This document shows, in pieces, positions 5,888 to 6,676 of a DNA stretch of 6,676 nucleotides. The DNA is from Verrucomicrobiota bacterium (GTDB lineage Bacteria; Verrucomicrobiota; Verrucomicrobiia; Opitutales; UBA953), in NCBI GenBank assembly GCA_004293385.1, contig RDYO01000116.1, positions 1-6,676 of the forward strand, in the 5' to 3' direction. Made by a program: the position numbers and the translations under genes. The first letter of the stretch is position 1. Every line of letters starts with the position of its first letter. Below the pieces are notes generated by a model that was given only the letters and a program-made list of their open reading frames with translations, searched no databases and had not been told where the DNA came from.

Positions 5888-6673
5888 TTAGAAGACGGCC
5901 TTCACCGAGGCACCGAAGAAGACCTGGTCGTCGTCGGCTCCGACGGAGGCGAGGGCGGTGTTGGTTTCGGTACGACCGGCACCCGAGATGTTGTAGGCGA
6001 CGTACGGGGTCAGGGTGAAGGTCTTGTTCAGGGCGATCGGCAGGGAGGCGTTGAGGACGACGTGCGTCCAGACGCTTTCATTGCCTTCGTTGAAGCCAGC
6101 GCCGTTGATCACGGTGTAGTAGCCACCGAGGCTGTAACCCGCCGCGGCCTTGAGGACGAGGGAGGTCGAGTCATTCAGGGCGAAGGTCTTGTCCACGGCG
6201 ATTTCGGCGTAGGCGGCGTCGACGTAGAAGTCGTAGGCAGCGGTGGCCGTGACGTTCACCGGGCCGAGGGTCTTGGCGGCGCTCACGTAGACTTCGTGGG
6301 CGTAGGACTGGCCGAGGCCGGTCGCAGAGTAGCCGTCGAAGAAGAAGAAGTACGTGTAACCGGCGGTCAGCGTGGCGAAGCCGGCGTCGTAGGCGACGGA
6401 GGCGCCGAGATCGAGCTCCTGGTAGGTCGAGCCGCTGTCAGCGGTGTAGTAGGCGAGGGCGCTGACCGTGGTCTTGTCGTCGAGCTTCTTGGAAGCGCCG
6501 AGGTTGAACCAGGTGTTCTCGTTGGAGAACCAGAGGCCGCGGTAGTAGTACTCGCTGTCGTAGCCGACCGTCAGGTCGAGGGCGACCGGAGCGGGAGCGG
6601 CAGCAGCGGCGGTCTGGGCAAGACCGGTCGCGGCGAGGAGGGTGGTGAGGGTGAGGGCGGTGATGTGCTTCAT
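5888..6673 (-). CDS. Predicted outer-membrane beta-barrel protein of unassigned function
   Basis: The 261-residue product looks like a small outer-membrane beta-barrel. Residues 1-26 form a signal peptide: a short basic start (MKH), a Thr/Leu/Ala hydrophobic core and an Ala-rich cleavage region (AQTAAAAAP, 19-27). The mature part alternates polar and hydrophobic/aromatic residues in many short strands, is rich in Tyr, Phe, Gly, Thr and Asn, has no cysteine, and ends in a strand with terminal Phe (FFGASVKAVF, 252-261), the usual signal for assembly by the BAM complex. The first strand, VGYDSEYYYRG (36-46), resembles the SxYxxRG opening of the TorF/TIGR02001 group of putative porins, but I cannot confirm membership. 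An aromatic girdle, TYFFFFDG (107-114), stands out. Codons are strongly C-ending, suggesting good expression. The ATG lies 3 bases from the right edge, so promoter and ribosome site are not visible. A hairpin follows the stop closely, so it is probably a single-gene unit. Transport substrate is unknown. Confidence 0.85.
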   Translation of the reverse strand: MKHITALTLTTLLAATGLAQTAAAAAPAPVALDLTVGYDSEYYYRGLWFSNENTWFNLGASKKLDDKTTVSALAYYTADSGSTYQELDLGASVAYDAGFATLTAGYTYFFFFDGYSATGLGQSYAHEVYVSAAKTLGPVNVTATAAYDFYVDAAYAEIAVDKTFALNDSTSLVLKAAAGYSLGGYYTVINGAGFNEGNESVWTHVVLNASLPIALNKTFTLTPYVAYNISGAGRTETNTALASVGADDDQVFFGASVKAVF

Positions 6674-6676
6674 GGC

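Noticed and set aside
2694..5891. A 1065-residue open frame on the plus strand opposite the helicase and lipA
   Set aside because: It has the same antisense shadow character: low complexity, no motif, and it runs through two convincing genes and both intergenic hairpins.
1..6676. CRISPR array, tRNA/rRNA, insertion sequence, toxin-antitoxin or defence genes
   Set aside because: No spaced repeats, terminal inverted repeats, transposase motifs, cloverleaf-like sequence or small unexplained genes were seen; nearly all bases are explained by six conserved genes.

Overview
This 6.7 kb window is high in GC, has the dense coding typical of a bacterial chromosome, and carries every recognisable gene on the minus strand. 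Read in the direction of transcription (right to left) the order is: an outer-membrane beta-barrel protein (5888-6673); a 182-bp intergenic stretch with two strong hairpins; lipoyl synthase lipA (4818-5705); a UvrD/PcrA/Rep-type superfamily 1 DNA helicase (2763-4814); D-3-phosphoglycerate dehydrogenase serA (1068-2672 or 2705); the acyl-phosphate:glycerol-3-phosphate acyltransferase plsY (423-1064); and the N-terminal third of homoserine dehydrogenase hom (1-412, running off the left edge).

The outer-membrane barrel with a signal peptide and a terminal phenylalanine indicates a Gram-negative (diderm) organism. The very high third-position GC, the absence of clear Shine-Dalgarno sequences at all five starts where the upstream region is visible, and the mixed housekeeping gene order make me think of a Verrucomicrobiota/Opitutae-like lineage. 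That placement is a low-confidence inference; nothing here is a strict taxonomic marker.

The layout suggests two transcription units. The barrel gene is probably monocistronic and ends in a UUCG-capped hairpin 8 bases after its stop; a second, perfect 14-bp hairpin follows about 65 bases later. The lipA-helicase-serA-plsY-hom run is very tight (gaps of 3, 57 or 90, 3 and 10 bases). At two junctions the upstream stop and downstream start share a reading frame with a single codon between them, which suggests translational coupling. The 57-90 base gap before serA is the only place inside the run with room for an internal promoter.

The cluster joins cofactor synthesis (LipA), DNA repair or replication-fork maintenance (helicase), serine synthesis (SerA), the first acylation step of phospholipid synthesis (PlsY), and the threonine/methionine branch of aspartate metabolism (Hom). 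These are core functions with no obvious shared pathway. I found no mobile element, CRISPR array, tRNA/rRNA, defence system or convincing unknown system. The more interesting points are local: junction architecture, the intergenic hairpins, the serA start, SD-less starts and the unassigned barrel protein.
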